From: Berberis thunbergii
Lineage: Eukaryota > Streptophyta > Magnoliopsida > Ranunculales > Berberidaceae
Direction of reading: 5' to 3'
DNA length: 64,000 nucleotides
Assembly: GCA_003290165.1 (NCBI GenBank)
Contig: QNQO01006987.1
Coordinates: 186,001-250,000 of the forward strand
Under the pieces are notes generated by a model. The model made no database searches, was not told where the DNA came from, and saw only the letters and a list, made by a program, of their open reading frames with translations. Shown here piece after piece: positions 11,279-23,498 of this stretch (positions within the stretch are counted from its first letter, which is position 1; each line of letters begins with the position of its first letter). A program made the translations under genes and the position numbers.

Positions 11279-14200
11279 CTATGTTATTAATGCTACCAAA
11301 AATTGGTCAAAAAACTCTATGCGGGGGTGGAATGAAACGCACAGGGTCGACTCGGTTCGCATTAAGCGGAACCAGTAAAATCGGTCAAAAGCGGTCAAAA
11401 TTTGGCGAGTCAGCACTTAATCGGCCCAACTGACTCGCTGATTTGTCGGTCTTTATATATGAAAGAAAAAAAAACCTAATCGATCTAGTTCTTGTTTCTT
11501 GGTTTGCAACTGACTGGAGAAGAATGAACGACGAAGAACTTAAGAAGAAGAAGAGACGAAGAAGAAGAAGAAGAAGAGAAGTAGATCTGAATCATCAACC
11601 TCTTTTTCTCCCTTCCTTCAATCGAATCATCAAGTAGCTTGCTACTGAATCGATCAATCGAAAAAGACGAAGAGATTGGGTGCTAAGTTCCCAAATCAGC
11701 TACGCTTTCCCTCTCTTCCCAGTCCCTCTTCCCTCTCCTCCCAGTCCATTCTTTTCTTCCATTGGCTTTTTCTCTCTGCTAAGATGTAAGTCGATGATGA
11801 CAGACTTTAAGGCTTGTCATTCTCATTATTCATCTAGAGATGTAAGTTGATGATGACAAACTTTAAGGCTTGTTTCTCAAAGAACATTCGCAATGGCCTT
11901 CCAAGAGTTTTCCCTTTCGCCGGGCTTGAGAGCTTATGTTGCTTTTATCCTTCCTTGGATGTCTGAGACTCATTTTTCTAATGGTTTCTTAAATGCTAGT
12001 TTTGATTGTAAATTTGTAATGCGTTTTTTAGTAAAATATAGCTCGTGTCCATGTTTGTTATACAAAGAATTCAATTCTTTAGCACACATGAATTCAATAC
12101 ACATGATGCTATACTTGTTTGAGGTTTATCTCTCAGTCTCAAGTATGTTCAATAGTCATTAGTTAGTTATGTGCAATCTCTAGTGTGGATCAAGTGATGA
12201 GAAAAAAACTGCAACAATATGATGTAGATTTGTTCCAACAGAGATGATACGCTCTCTGATTAGATTATTTTTCATCCCTAATTATTTTACTTATTCTTGT
12301 TTCGTATTTGTATTTTGTAGATTATGTCGTCGGGAGGTTCAAATCCTATTGCCAATTCAACATCGTCAAATTCCTTGAAAAGGGCATCCGAAGATATGGC
12401 ATGGGAATGGGGAATATGTACAAACCCAAACAATAAAACTTTGGTAAAGTGCAAGTTTTGCCCGAAAATAATTAATGGAATCTCAAGATTTAAAGAACAT
12501 CTTGCACAGAAAAGAGGAAATGTAGCACCATGTACAAACGTGCCAGATGATGTGCGAAAGAAGTGTTCAGCAGCATTACTACAAGTTAAAAGGAAAAAAA
12601 TTGAGAAGTCTAGGGTTAAACAAATTCTTGAGAGTGATATTTTGATGGGTGAAGAGGATAATGATGGAGGAGCAAGAAACATGTTTGATGGTGAAGTCGG
12701 AGGCAGCCGAAACATGAAGGCTGCTAGTGATGTGAGAGGTCCACTTGATACCTTGTTAAAGACTAACATGTCCAAAATTAAGCAAGCAACTTTGGATAGA
12801 AATAACCCCCATAAAGAAAAATTGAAAAAAAGTGGCTGTGGTTGCTATAGCCGATTGGGCATATGAGGTTGGACTGCCAATGTTGTTTGGACTTCAATGT
12901 TTAAAACTATGATCCATGCTATTGGAGACTATGGAAGAGGTAAATATTTTGACTTTCAAAGTTTTGATCATTATAGTTCATTTACTATTGTTTATTACTT
13001 TACTTTATTATTAATTTATTGTTACTTATTTATGTATGCCTATTCTGAGCTATCCTAATATGAGGGTTACACTATTGAGAGATATGTTGGTAGAGACAAA
13101 ATTGTTTGTTAGGTCTATGAGGCATCATTGGGAAAATTTTGGATGCTCCATAATGTCTGACTTTTGGATTGATGGAAAGGGTCATTCATTGATTAACTTC
13201 TTGGTGAATTGTCCACAAGGAACAGTGTTTCTGAAATCAATTGATGCTTTTGAATATGTCAAAGACGCTGCACTTATAGTGGGAATGATCAATGAAGTTA
13301 TTGCGGACGTAGGAGAGGCCAACATTATTCAGGTAAGTAAGTTTATAATTGTATATTCAAGTAAAATTATTAATTGCTTTATAATTTTATTAATCGAGCA
13401 CTATATATTATTGTTGTAGTTTGTCACCGATAATGGCTCTAATTTTAAGGTTGTGAGAAAGGAACTAGAGAATCAACATCCTAAGATCTTTTGGAGCCCT
13501 TGTGCTGCTCATTGCATCAATTTAATCCTTCAATATCTTGGTCATAAGTTACCGAAGATACACAAAGTTTTGCCGGAAGCTAGATCTATTGTGGTATATA
13601 TTTATAACCATGGGCATGTTTTGAATATGATGAGGAAGTTGACGAGCAATAAAGAGTTGCATAGATCCTGTGTGACTAGATTTGCTACCTTCTATTAGAC
13701 ATTGCAAAGTATTTGGGATAATAGGTGTCATTTGAAAGTCTTGTACATTTCAACCCAATGGAGGCAAAGTAGTTTTTCAACCAAGCTCGAGGGAAAGAAG
13801 ATTGAGAATCTAGTGGCAAGAAGTGATTTTTGGGAAAACATAGAGTTTGCTTGCAAAGTTCTTGGTCCAGTAGTTGAAGTATTGCAGTTGGTGGATTCAG
13901 AGGCAAAACTCTGTATGGGTTACATAAATGAGGCCATGGATAGAGCAAAATAAGGAATACAATAAAATCTTAGCGTAGATGATGAAAGTAGAGTTCTAAG
14001 ATTGGTATGGAAAATTATCGATGGCAGGTGGAATGATCAATTACACCATCCTTTACATGCAGATATTAAAGCCTAAACTTATATTTAATGTTTTATTTGT
14101 TTATTTATTTATTAAATAATTGAGATCCTAAAATGTTGAGTCCAGCTGGCTTTTACTTGAACCCGTCAATATTTTATAAACAACCTTTAGCTCAACTTTT

Positions 14201-15625
14201 GGGGAATAAGGAGATTAAAACAAGACTTAATGCATGTATTGAAAAGTTGTTACCTTAGGATGCTGATAAAGATCGTGTTACCTTGGAATTGAGCATGTAT
14301 AGAGATTCATTGGGGCAATTTGAAACTGCATCAGCGAAACGCCAAAGAGACACATTTTCACCTGGTTAGTAATTTACACTTATAAACTACAATATTACTT
14401 ATTTGCTCTATTGATTTTACTTATAATTTTTTATGATTTTATTGAATAGTTGAAATGTTGGATTAATCATTGGTATGAAGTTCCTCTTCTCCAAGGTTTT
14501 GCAATAAAAATCTTATCTTTGACTTGTAACGCTTCACCTTGTGAGCGCAACTAGAGTGCATTTGACCATGTAAGTAACAATTATTAGTATAATCAGTACA
14601 AGTTTTATTTCACAATGGTTTTTATTATTTGTGAGTTGTTACTAATATATTTTTTATTTAATTTCAGTTGCATTTTAAAAAAAAGGAATTGTCTTCTGCA
14701 AGCAAATTGAATGATTTTGTTTTCATTCAATACAACAAAAATTATAGCGGAGAATGAAGGAAAAGAATGCAAACATAAATTCACAAACTCGTGATCCCAT
14801 TGTCTTGAAGGACGTTGATGAGAATGATGATTTGCTCGTTCCTACAGATAATGAGCTACAAGATTTTGTGAGGGAAGGTGATGATCTCACATGGTCACAA
14901 GTTAGAGATGCATTGGGAGCTACCAATCCTAGGCCAAACACGAGGTCGAGGAGTATGGCGCAACAATCAAATGAAAATACTTCGTACTCACTTCGTGATG
15001 AAGAACTAGAAGACCAAGAGGATGTTGAAGAAGATGCTGACATAGAAGTAGACGAATAGTTGTGAAGACTGAAGATGAAAATTTGCTTTGATTTAAATAC
15101 TTTTGACTAAAATTTGCTTATTCTACTTTTGCTATAAAAGTAGATTGATACTTCATACTCATGTGATGTGAATGTGAACATGATTACATCATTTTCTTAC
15201 GCTACATTTGTTGCTCTATACGACTATACACTTGCTACAACTCTATAATGTGCTACTTTTATTGTTGTATACATTTGCTACTATTGTTGTTTTATTTTTT
15301 GTTGTTGTTACTTGCAAGTTGCAATTCTTGACTTCTTGTTTTTATTGCTTGCAGTTCTTGCTGTTGGGGTTATTGCTATGCCTATGAGTTGTTGTTGTTG
15401 CTTTCGTTGTATTGGTTGTTCGTAAACAAGTTCAAGTAACTATAAGTGTTCCAACCTGCAAAATTAAATTCATTTGATTAATTAGTAAAATGATATATGA
15501 CTATGATTACATATTCCATTAAATTTATATACTTTGAAAAAATTGTCCGCATAATTCCGCTTAGTCCCGCATAATTATGAAAAATCGTAATACGGTCCTG
15601 ACCGCTTTCTGCATTAACTGCATAG
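11279..15625 (+). mobile_element. hAT transposon (4347 bp), degenerate
   Basis: The ends are CTATGTTATTAATGC (left) and the inverse of CTATGCAGTTAATGC (right), flanked by the perfect 8-bp duplication GCTCCCAA. The interior encodes a plant hAT transposase with BED zinc finger, DUF659 and dimerisation regions on the plus strand. It inserted into gag of Gypsy A. The 8-bp duplication and terminal repeats define the class. The decayed coding region indicates that the copy is now non-autonomous. Confidence 0.92.
12324..15059 (+). pseudogene. hAT transposase (BED finger / DUF659 / dimerisation)
   Basis: The first coding exon starts at 12324, just after an intron-like TTTGTAG, and has a BED finger with CKFC and H..C ligands (residues about 45-75). 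A frameshift at the A-run 12825-12831 breaks the VAVVAIADWAYEVGLP-type stretch. The DUF659 part is at 13036-13335 (DFWIDGKGHSLINFLVNCP). The RNase H-like core follows at 13420-13950 (FWSPCAAHCINLILQ) and has an in-frame TAG at 13696. The dimerisation motif at about 14450-14580 has TAG at 14552 where ERNWS normally has Trp. An acidic tail ends at 15059. Introns lie between the parts. It would bind the element ends and move them by cut-and-paste, but it cannot make a full protein now. Confidence 0.88.
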
Positions 15626-15633
15626 GCTCCCAA
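15626..15633. repeat. 8-bp target-site duplication, right
   Basis: Perfect copy of GCTCCCAA (11271-11278), directly after the hAT right end. Confidence 0.9.
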
Positions 15634-16440
15634 CGAAGCGCGCCAGGAACTCATTTGCCAGCATCTTAAAGGAGTCGATCGACCTCGGCGAGAGGCTATG
15701 GAACCATGTTAGTGATGACTTCTTCAAGCTTGTGGGAAAAAATTTGCACATCACCGACTCAGATCCTTTTTTAAAGCCATTACGTGTTAGTAATGGCACA
15801 GGTGGTTGAATGGGTTGGTGGTTCTGTCCTAGAATTCGATCTTTGAAGGAATGAACTTCTTCGAAAAGGCCTCATTCATGATTCGATCCATGAATGGTGG
15901 GACAGAGAGACGGTACAACACGTCTGGGTAGTGTGTCTCTTTGTGGAGGGGGTTTTGTGGGTCAAGCCACTCCACCTTGGCGGCGGGATCCTCTTTAGCT
16001 GTGCAACCTCCTTTAGTCCAATGAGTACTAGCAAGGACTTGACTCTCATGTGCTTGCTCTCTGCACTAGCGAGGGCTTGACTCTCATGTGCTTGCTCTCT
16101 GCACTAGCGAGGGCTTGACATTCCTATCCTTGCTTTCTCCTATGTTGCTCCTGGTCTCCATTAGCGGGTAGAGAATTTTGTCGCGCGATGGCCTCCACCG
16201 CTTTGGCTATCTGCTGTATTTGAGATGACAACATATCTATCCTGAGGTTCGTCGTTGGTGTTATCGATGCGGGGGCGTGAGTTTGTTACCCGTGCATCAC
16301 TGGAACCGCTAAAAGTGATGGTCCAACGCCAGAATGAGGGTTTGGCATGTCTCTTGTTCTACGATATTGTGTGATCTAATGGTCACCATCTCTCTGTGTT
16401 TCGAAGGGAGAAGATGCTAGTGAAAGGTTAGGAACTTTGT
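15634..16440 (-). pseudogene. Gypsy A gag, N-terminal and central piece
   Basis: The minus-strand frame includes SLTWFHSLSPRSIDSFKMLA and NEFLARF, the Retrotrans_gag core. Upstream, near 16200-16440, is the low-complexity gag N-terminus. The hAT element interrupts the domain right after the NEFLARF segment. A short direct duplication (CGAGGGCTTGACTCTCATGT type) occurs around 16030-16110. Confidence 0.75.
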
Positions 16441-16446
16441 CATCCC

Positions 16447-16463
16447 CACGAAAAGTGCCAAAC
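16447..16463 (-). promoter_or_regulatory. Gypsy A primer-binding site
   Basis: Read on the minus strand, the bases after the LTR are GTTTGGCACTTTTCG. This is a decayed form of the TGGCGCC-type primer site common in plant Gypsy elements. It lies directly between the 5' LTR and gag. Confidence 0.6.
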
Positions 16464-17139
16464 TGATGTAGTCATTTTTCGCTCCCTATTTTGACCTAGT
16501 CTCGCTGACCTGCACAAGTAACGCACATGAGCCACAAACCACCATTGTGCTGGCTGATGGCACTTCAATGCTAAAGTCATACAAGGATCTAAGGAATGTG
16601 TAATGTTGTAAACAGGGAATTTGTATTCTACCTTAGCTTACCAACCTCATGTCTTATTTATAGTGCAGGAGTCCTTGTTCAACTAGGCCATCGATGTCGT
16701 AGTTTAGGAAGGAGATCTTCATGGAGATCCTTCTCTAATTAGAAGTGGTTATGTAGGAGGGCAGTTCCATGTTAGCTCTGTGGTCCTAGATACGCGGGAG
16801 ATAGTTCCCTATCTGAGGTATTTCGTAAGAGGAAGTTTCCCTGTGTGATATGTACTCTGGTATTTGCTTCTTAGTTGGAAGCACGGAGGTTATGTATTTG
16901 CAGTCCAATGTTGATCCTCGAGATACTTTCCTTAGTAGGGCTTACGGGTATTGAGGATAACTGTGAGACATATGGGCCTAGCAGGTTGTAAGAATTTGAG
17001 TCCGTCTGACGGACTGCAATGGGAAGGTTTGGAACCACTTGGGTCGGATTAGTGTTGGACCGACGCTGGGCCCGTAATTTCTCGGGATCATCCTGACACA
17101 TGTATGGCTCAGGGATGTGACCATTTTGGTGTATCATCA
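16464..17139 (-). repeat. Gypsy A right LTR (5' LTR)
   Basis: It starts TGATGTAGTC and ends GTATCATCA. It is the 676-bp counterpart of 3614-4289. Confidence 0.8.
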
Positions 17140-17467
17140 ACTATATTGATGGGCTTGGTGTCGATTTATCCGAGTATCGTCATTTAGTTGATCAAGTCTT
17201 CTAAGATGAAGATGATGATGAAGGTATGCATGTTTTCCCAAGGATCCCGTAGGTGAAAGGAAAACCTTGTCTTCTTCCTCTGTTGATCAGGCTCGTTCCT
17301 CTGCTCTTGTTGTTGATGAAAAAACCTTGTTTCCTCTTGTCGTTGGTGTTGTTGCTTCTATTCCATCAGATGCTCTTGCTACTCCTACTATATCTTCTCC
17401 GAACTTTTTGTTTTCTTCTCCATCTCCTTCCCCAGTTGTACACTCTTCTCCAGACTTAACAGAATGA
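17140..17467 (+). pseudogene. Antisense-ORF tail of Gypsy C
   Basis: The plus-strand translation NYIDGLGVDLSEYRHLVDQV, followed by an acidic stretch and Ser/Pro-rich sequence, matches the tail of the antisense ORF of element B (NYIEGLGVDLSRYRQLIDQA at about 26900). A stop follows the DQVF segment. The 5' part of the ORF is lost at the junction with LTR A. Confidence 0.65.
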
Positions 17468-17749
17468 TTTCATGAATGAAAAACTTTTCTTTTTGAAAAT
17501 ATTGTATTGCCTTTATTTAATGTTTGTTTCGCACGCTTTCTCTTTGAAGTTGTGGCTTTTTTTTGGACCGTGTGTGTTGACCCATTGTACATGATACGTG
17601 TGTTCTTCCTGTCAAGTCTTTAGTGCCCCAACTCAGGTTACAATCTCGTGTTGATGAGCTCGAATTATTTTTGCACTTGTTTGTCAACCATCCGAAATGT
17701 TTCATATTCTTGTCAATCGAAAGTTTTTTCCTCATTCGGACCCTCGAGT

Positions 17750-18400
17750 ATTAGTACGTCAAGGTGTTCTGAATTATTGACTTGTACCTTTCTTCTTTTA
17801 GGATTGTCGTAGTTGTCGAAGTAAATCGAATTACGCATCTCCAACTTTTACTTCGTTGGTTGATCAAACAAGAAGTTTTTGTTTGATGTATCAGTCGACT
17901 TGAAATTTTATTTGAATATGTTGACTTATTCAGTTCTCAGCCCGATATTTTGTTCGGCTAGGGAGCCTCTATGGCTATATTCTGACTTGTATGTCTGGAT
18001 TTCTTGATTCGACGTATAGAGCTGAATAGGTTGACTTACTCATCCCAACATTTAACTTCATTCGTTTGATGTGTTAGTCGACTTGAAGTTTATTTAATGA
18101 AATTGACTTATTCATCCCAACTTTTAACTTCGTTTCTCTGACATGTTAGTCGACTCAAAGTTTATTTGATGAAGTTGACTTATCCGTCCCAACTTTTAAC
18201 TTCGTTAGTCCAACGTGTTAGTCAACTCAAAGTTTATTTGAATAAATTGACTGATTAGTCCCAACTTTTAACTATGTTTGTCCGACGTGTTAGTCGACTC
18301 GAAGTTTATTTGAATAAGTTGATTGATTCGTCCCAACTTTTAAGTTTGTGGTTGATCAAACTAGAAGTTTTGTGTCTGACTTATACGTCCTGATGTTTTG
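17750..18400. repeat. ~60-bp tandem repeats of Gypsy C
   Basis: A TTGACTTATTC(A/G)TCCCAACT block, AACTTCGTT and a TTAGTCGACTCGAAGTTTAT block recur about every 60 bp. It is the same family as the array at 27290-29830 but shorter and more diverged, without the 510-bp higher-order unit. Confidence 0.75.
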
Positions 18401-18699
18401 TTTGTGGCTTGGAATGTTGATTACTTTTCATTATCTGACTTTGATGCCACAATTTTGGGTGTAAGATGGAGAGTTTTGAACTCAGAATTATTGATAACCC
18501 TGTTTCAAGTGTTTAACAATCTATAGTAGTAGTTTTTTCTCACAAAATTATGTTGCGGAGTCTGCGTTGTATCTTTTTGACTGTTGTTTGATTTGTTCTG
18601 CCTTGAGTGGTCGTAGCATTTTCGTTATAACTTCTTCATCCATAGTTCCCTGTAGTTTTATTTTTCATGTATTGTTGTTGTGAGGTAGCTAATGGACTT

Positions 18700-20553
18700 G
18701 GAATGCTCTTTGATCGAATCAACGGGTGTGTGCCGTTGGCGGGTTGGTTCATGTGGGCGGAATAAAATGTATTCCCAAATTGTCCAATCATGCTTACATC
18801 AGTACCTGCTGCCAAGGTTTCGTTCGTCGATTTGTAGAATTTTTTCAGGTTGTCTTCATTATTAGTAATGTAGGAGGTGTTGTTGGCCTTATCGTGGATA
18901 ATGGTTAAGCTTGTAGACTTCTTCGAATTTGGTATGTTGTTTGGCCCTCATTTGAATTGCCAACTTCCTTTGTGCTCCTCGCATGAGTTGTCGTATCGAT
19001 TTATCTAGTCTCATTTGACAGTGTTGGTACTCCTGGTTTATATAGATCAGCTCGAGTGGGAGATGTTACTGGTTGTCTCTTTGGTGGGTTCAAATGGTCA
19101 CTTCTCCCGTTACACAATGTATGGCATATATTAGCTTCGGGGTTGTTCCTTTGATCCCATGGTGATGTCCATCTTCCTTTTCATTTGGACTATTTGTCAA
19201 GTAACCCGATGAATTCGTTGAATCGTCCTTTTTGAACCTAGTTCTCAATTTCATCTTTCAGGTTGTAGCATTCTTTGGTGTCATGCTCGTGATCCTTATG
19301 GAAATAGCAGTATTTGCTCTTGTCTCCCCCATCAAGGCCTTCTCTCATCTAGAGTGCCCAGTTGACATATTCCCATTTCTCATGTGCTTCAGTATGTTTG
19401 CTCGGTTGGTCTTCAAGGTCATGTATGGTTTGTATGTGTTTTTCATCACGCCTGTTACTTGCTCATGTCTAGCCCTTGTTGTATGCGGCTTTCAAGGTTC
19501 TTACTAGTTGAATTTGGGCCTCTTATTAGTTTGGTGCTTCTTTGAGTGAATGTTTTCTTCCTGGGATTTGTTGTCTCTCCTTTCTTCCATTCTTTCTCAT
19601 CTTTTTGAATCGGCTTCCCTTTCGAATTCATTTTTCTTCCTGGTAGCTATCATCTATTCAAGAGTGATGTGCTTCTGAGCAGTCTTCAATAGGATCGCCA
19701 TGTTCTTTGGGGATTCCAAGTTCAGACCAAAAAAAAGCCATCTTTTTTTGTCTGGAGGTGAAAGTAGTGGTGGTCGTGTTGTCAATGCATCCGTCAATCA
19801 TGGTTAACTCGTTAGTGAAACGAGTAACATATTCCCTTAATGTCTTCTCAAGTTTCTGCTTGATGTGGAGCAAGTAGTGTGGCCCCTTCCTCATCCATTG
19901 ACTGCTGATGAACCTCGTTCATTGCTGTGGAGGTAAGACTTGTCAGAAATGTTCTACATAAGATGGATTAGGTGCTCTCCTTTAACAACGGTAAGTGGTG
20001 AAAGTGTCACAGGTGGTCTGTCAGGTCGGTGGTACCATTGTACGCATCAAACTTTTGTGGGGTGAACTTTTTTGGCATAAGAGTCGCCATGAGTGTGTCG
20101 GAGAATGGTGGTCTGGCTAGTTCGTATAGTACATTGGGATCTGTGACTCTGATCCAGAATGAGATTTCAACAGGGGTCTCGCCGCTCTGGGGTCCCCTCT
20201 TGGAGTGGTTTGCTACTTTCGAGATTTACCTGTCGTGGTTCTGCAGGAACTTCGTTAGTCGGGTTTTGTTGGGGTGTTTATTCAACTGGGTTGGGGTTTT
20301 ATTGGGTGAGCTTTTCTACCATTTTGATCATATGGTCCATATTGTCAATGAGCAAGTCTACATGAGGGTCCATAGTGGCGCCTCTAGGCATCTGAGATGT
20401 TCGAGCCACCTCGGGTTGTGGCTTTCTGTTGTCAGGCATGGTCGTCATGATGTTCGTCACTAGATTTGTGATGTGCACTATTGGTAGCACAATTTATTCG
20501 GTGAAAGAATTGTCTTGATTGTTGTCAGGTTGAGGTTTTGTAGAATGTGCCAT
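18700..20553 (-). pseudogene. Gypsy C gag
   Basis: The minus-strand start codon is at 20553 (MAHSTKPQPDNNQD). Then come a linker with HVDLLIDNMDHMIKMVEKL, a Retrotrans_gag region (19658-19894: LEKTLREYVTRFTNELTMID) and, at 19240-19330, a Cys/His motif CYFHKDHEHDTKECYNLKDE typical of Tat/Gypsy gag. Frameshifts separate the parts. It would form the virus-like particle of the element. Confidence 0.75.
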
Positions 20554-20646
20554 TTTGTTCTGAGGTGCTTTTAGTCGTCGATCAGAACTGAGAGAATTTT
20601 TTCGTTTGGGAATCTTTTCTTAAAAGAAAAACTTGTCGTTTCCCAT

Positions 20647-20660
20647 GGACGACGCCAAAT
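20647..20660 (-). promoter_or_regulatory. Gypsy C primer-binding site
   Basis: On the minus strand the sequence after the LTR reads ATTTGGCGTCGTCC, close to the TGGCGCCGTC form of plant Gypsy primer sites. Confidence 0.65.
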
Positions 20661-21199
20661 CGATGCATCCAAAATCCAGTCTCCAATAAGTGAAACCTAC
20701 AAAACAAATGTTAGATTGCCAAAGACCACCTTTTTGGTGGTCGAAGGCACTCTAATGCTTAAGTCAGTAACTCAATTGAAGATGGAGATAAAACTAGAGA
20801 GAACTCAATTAAAATTGCATACCTTTGTCGAATGTTCCATTTACCTTTTACAATGGTTGCAATTAATTCCCCGCATGACTTAAGCATTTGAGACGCAACA
20901 AGGGGAGACATTATCTGTAGCAGTCTCCCCTTTTATGAAGGCACGTTCGTGGAGGCGTAACTACTTCCACCATTCTTTTTCATTGTAACGTTCCTCCCCC
21001 TTGAGGGAGAACTTTATCGGGCCTGGATATGGGCTTCTGATTATGATCTATTCTGTCGGGCCCTATTTAGGCTTTCATTACTAAATTCGTCTTCTTTGGG
21101 CTTTATGAATTGGCCTGGTCTTAAGACACTTGATCCTAGTGATGGACAGTTTGTTCCACGTGTACAGTTGAGATTTATATCTTATTTGATGTATCATCA
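20661..21199 (-). repeat. Gypsy C 5' LTR
   Basis: It runs from (C)GATGCATCC to GTATCATCA. It shares the ACAAAACAAATGTT and CACCTTTTTGGTGG blocks with the element-B left LTR (23954-24519), so B and C belong to one family. Confidence 0.75.
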
Positions 21200-23498
21200 A
21201 ATCTCGTGATGAGATTCCTTGACTTGTGTGTGCGGCAGTAATCATATCTTAGTTTAATGTCAATATAAGGGAACATTATTTCATTTTGTTTCCCTTGTAG
21301 CGGCTTGTTATTATCAGTGTTTAGTTAGCCCTTTTAGCAAATTTAGGATTTTCATCAGAGTATTCTTAGATTATTTATATGGATGTTTTGTCATTTGTGT
21401 TTGTGTTGTTTTGGGTAGTTTCGTAAGTATATGACCATGGTGAGAAAGTTTGTGCTACAAAAGTAATTTGAAGGTATTTTTCAGACTGGAGGACATGGCA
21501 GTCGAGTTGCAGCGTTGCCTTCATTTTGGGGTCGATGAAGAGGGTCTCATCTTCTTAGTTGAGGGGACTTGCCACGGGAACACATGAAATGTCATACCAT
21601 GGAAGAAGGACGCTCCCCTACAGGAGTATTTTGGATGCTGCTGGGACAAATTTCACTTCTACGTGGATCATTATCTACATGAGGACTTGTACTATGTACT
21701 AGACCCGGGAGACTTAGGTCTGTAAGCCCTAGGGCAATCAATATTAGAATAGTAACCTCCTTTGTAACTTCATAAATGTTGTTCAAATAAGCCAGAATGG
21801 ATTTTTATTCGTGGCACTTAAGTACTTTGTAATTGTTTCCCGTAGTTGAATAAAATTAATTTTGGAGAAAGTTTGCTTTCAGAATACTTTGATAACTTAG
21901 CAGGTTAAGCATGTAAGTATCCTTTTGTTTGGTTGGTAAATTGCATCCAGAAACTCGATCTAGCTTTGAGTTTCGGCTTTAAATTTTGCTTTAGGTGTGT
22001 AGAGCTCCTTTTCGAGCTTTTTTACGTTGAAAAATTACACTTAATCTTATATAAGAGACCATGGTCAGCCTAGGCCAAAATTTAGAGATCTAGCACTGTG
22101 CTTGAACTCGATGATCGGCAATGGTTGGCCTAGAGACGATTTTCGAGGCCCAGCCTTGGGCACAGGAGCCATTAAAGTTCTATAAAAGGTCAGAGAGGAA
22201 GTTTTCAGATATCTCGTTGAGGATATGAGCCACATATGCTAAATGGAAGGTCTGAAAGGAATTTCTAGGACCTAGCCTTGTGCATAAGAGTTATGAAGTT
22301 TGGATGGAATATCTGATAGTGAATTCTCGGGTATAGCCTTGGGTCACGAAGGCTAAATAGAAGGTTCGGGAGGAATTTCTGAAGCCTAGCCTTGAGCATA
22401 AGAAACACGATGGCTGAGTGGAAGGTTTGAGAATAATTTCTTGGGCCCAACTTTGGTCATTGGAGCCACGAAAGCTGAATTGGAAGTTCGAGAGAAATTT
22501 CTCGGTCCTAGCTTTGGGCACAAGTGTGATGGAGGTTGGACATGAGGTTTAGGAGGAAGTTACGAGACCTTGACTTGAGACGCGCATTGGGCACCCCATG
22601 TAGTTTGATCATGTCGCTCTTGAGTGTTTCCCATCCACATGACGGTTCATCCCCTGTATGGGAAATGCAATCACTCATTAATGGTGATGGTCATGGTTAG
22701 GTTCAATTTTCAATTTTTTTTATTAATAGGAAACTCTAGTGTCATTTTGTCCCACGCATTATGTCTCTTCTGATCGATGGGAATCCTACACGAGTACTTT
22801 GTTGAGAGTTTTGGTTCAGCCGAGATGAAGGATGGCTTATTTTAATTCATGGAACCAGAACCTCGTTCCTACGAGCTCTTTGGAGCTTTCTCCTAATGGA
22901 GCAGTGGTAATACTTAGGCATCCAATTGATGTTGGATAATGGTCGGATGACTATCATCCAACAGTCTTTCCATCCATTTTGGGAGGATTTCCTTCGATTT
23001 GCTTCCGAAGCTATGGAGGAACAAGCAATCAAGCTTCACTCTCTAAACTGCTATAACCTCATGTAAGGTCGATCTTAGGCCACAAGTCTCTTCCTGATGC
23101 TCTGGCACATATTTTAGATAGGAAGGAGATATATGATATTTTCTTCCTCTCATAGGATATCACTGTGTCGGTACCCCTTACCTTCGAGTTCCCTCTCGAT
23201 CGCTTTCATCGAGATCTTTATGTAGGGGACCGAGTACCTTACAAGTTACATGAGTTTGTAGTGTTGCTCGGGGTTTCACACTAAAAGAGGGATGATGTAT
23301 GTCCCGGGCTAGGATAGAGTCAGATAATTGTCATGTCGTAGTTTGTTAGAAGATAGACATTGTATGTAACTAATTCCAGTAAGTCGAGCTTTATTTGCTT
23401 GAATGAAGTACAAGAAATAAATTTACTTATCTGCACTTGCTAACTGATACTAACGGAAAAAGATTTTACTGGTAATACCGTTTTAAGTTGTGAACACT
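21200..23498. other. Gypsy D 3' region: spacer with degenerate repeats
   Basis: At 22050-22570, blocks such as CCTAGCCTTGGGCA, GAAGGTTCGGGAGGAATTTC and GCCACGAAGGCT recur at roughly 60-75 bp, a diverged tandem array. At about 23160-23285 the plus strand has a short open stretch with FEFPLDRFHRDLYVGDRVPY that I cannot name. The remainder shows nothing recognisable. Confidence 0.45.

Larger units (their letters stand above)
3614..17139 (-). mobile_element. Gypsy element A (Tat-like), with a nested hAT
   Basis: Two similar LTRs of equal length (676 bp) enclose minus-strand gag and protease. Next to the left (3') LTR lie a plus-strand antisense ORF and tandem repeats. I see no clear RT or integrase, so pol is deleted or unrecognisable. 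A hAT transposon (11279-15625) interrupts gag, and an LTR fragment of another element (about 7310-7930) interrupts the tandem repeats. The 5-bp flanks (GTGTA left, ACTAT right) do not match, so either the flanks were rearranged or the two LTRs come from different insertions. Confidence 0.7.
17140..21199 (-). mobile_element. Gypsy element C, truncated
   Basis: From left to right: the C-terminal tail of a plus-strand antisense ORF, ~60-bp tandem repeats, minus-strand gag, a primer site and a 5' LTR. The left (3') LTR and the start of the antisense ORF are missing because the element abuts the right LTR of Gypsy A. There is no pol between repeats and gag, the same layout as element B. Confidence 0.75.

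Noticed and set aside
17253..17467. Two overlapping plus-strand frames, one Leu-rich
   Set aside because: Alternative frames of the Ser/Pro-rich tail of the Gypsy C antisense ORF.
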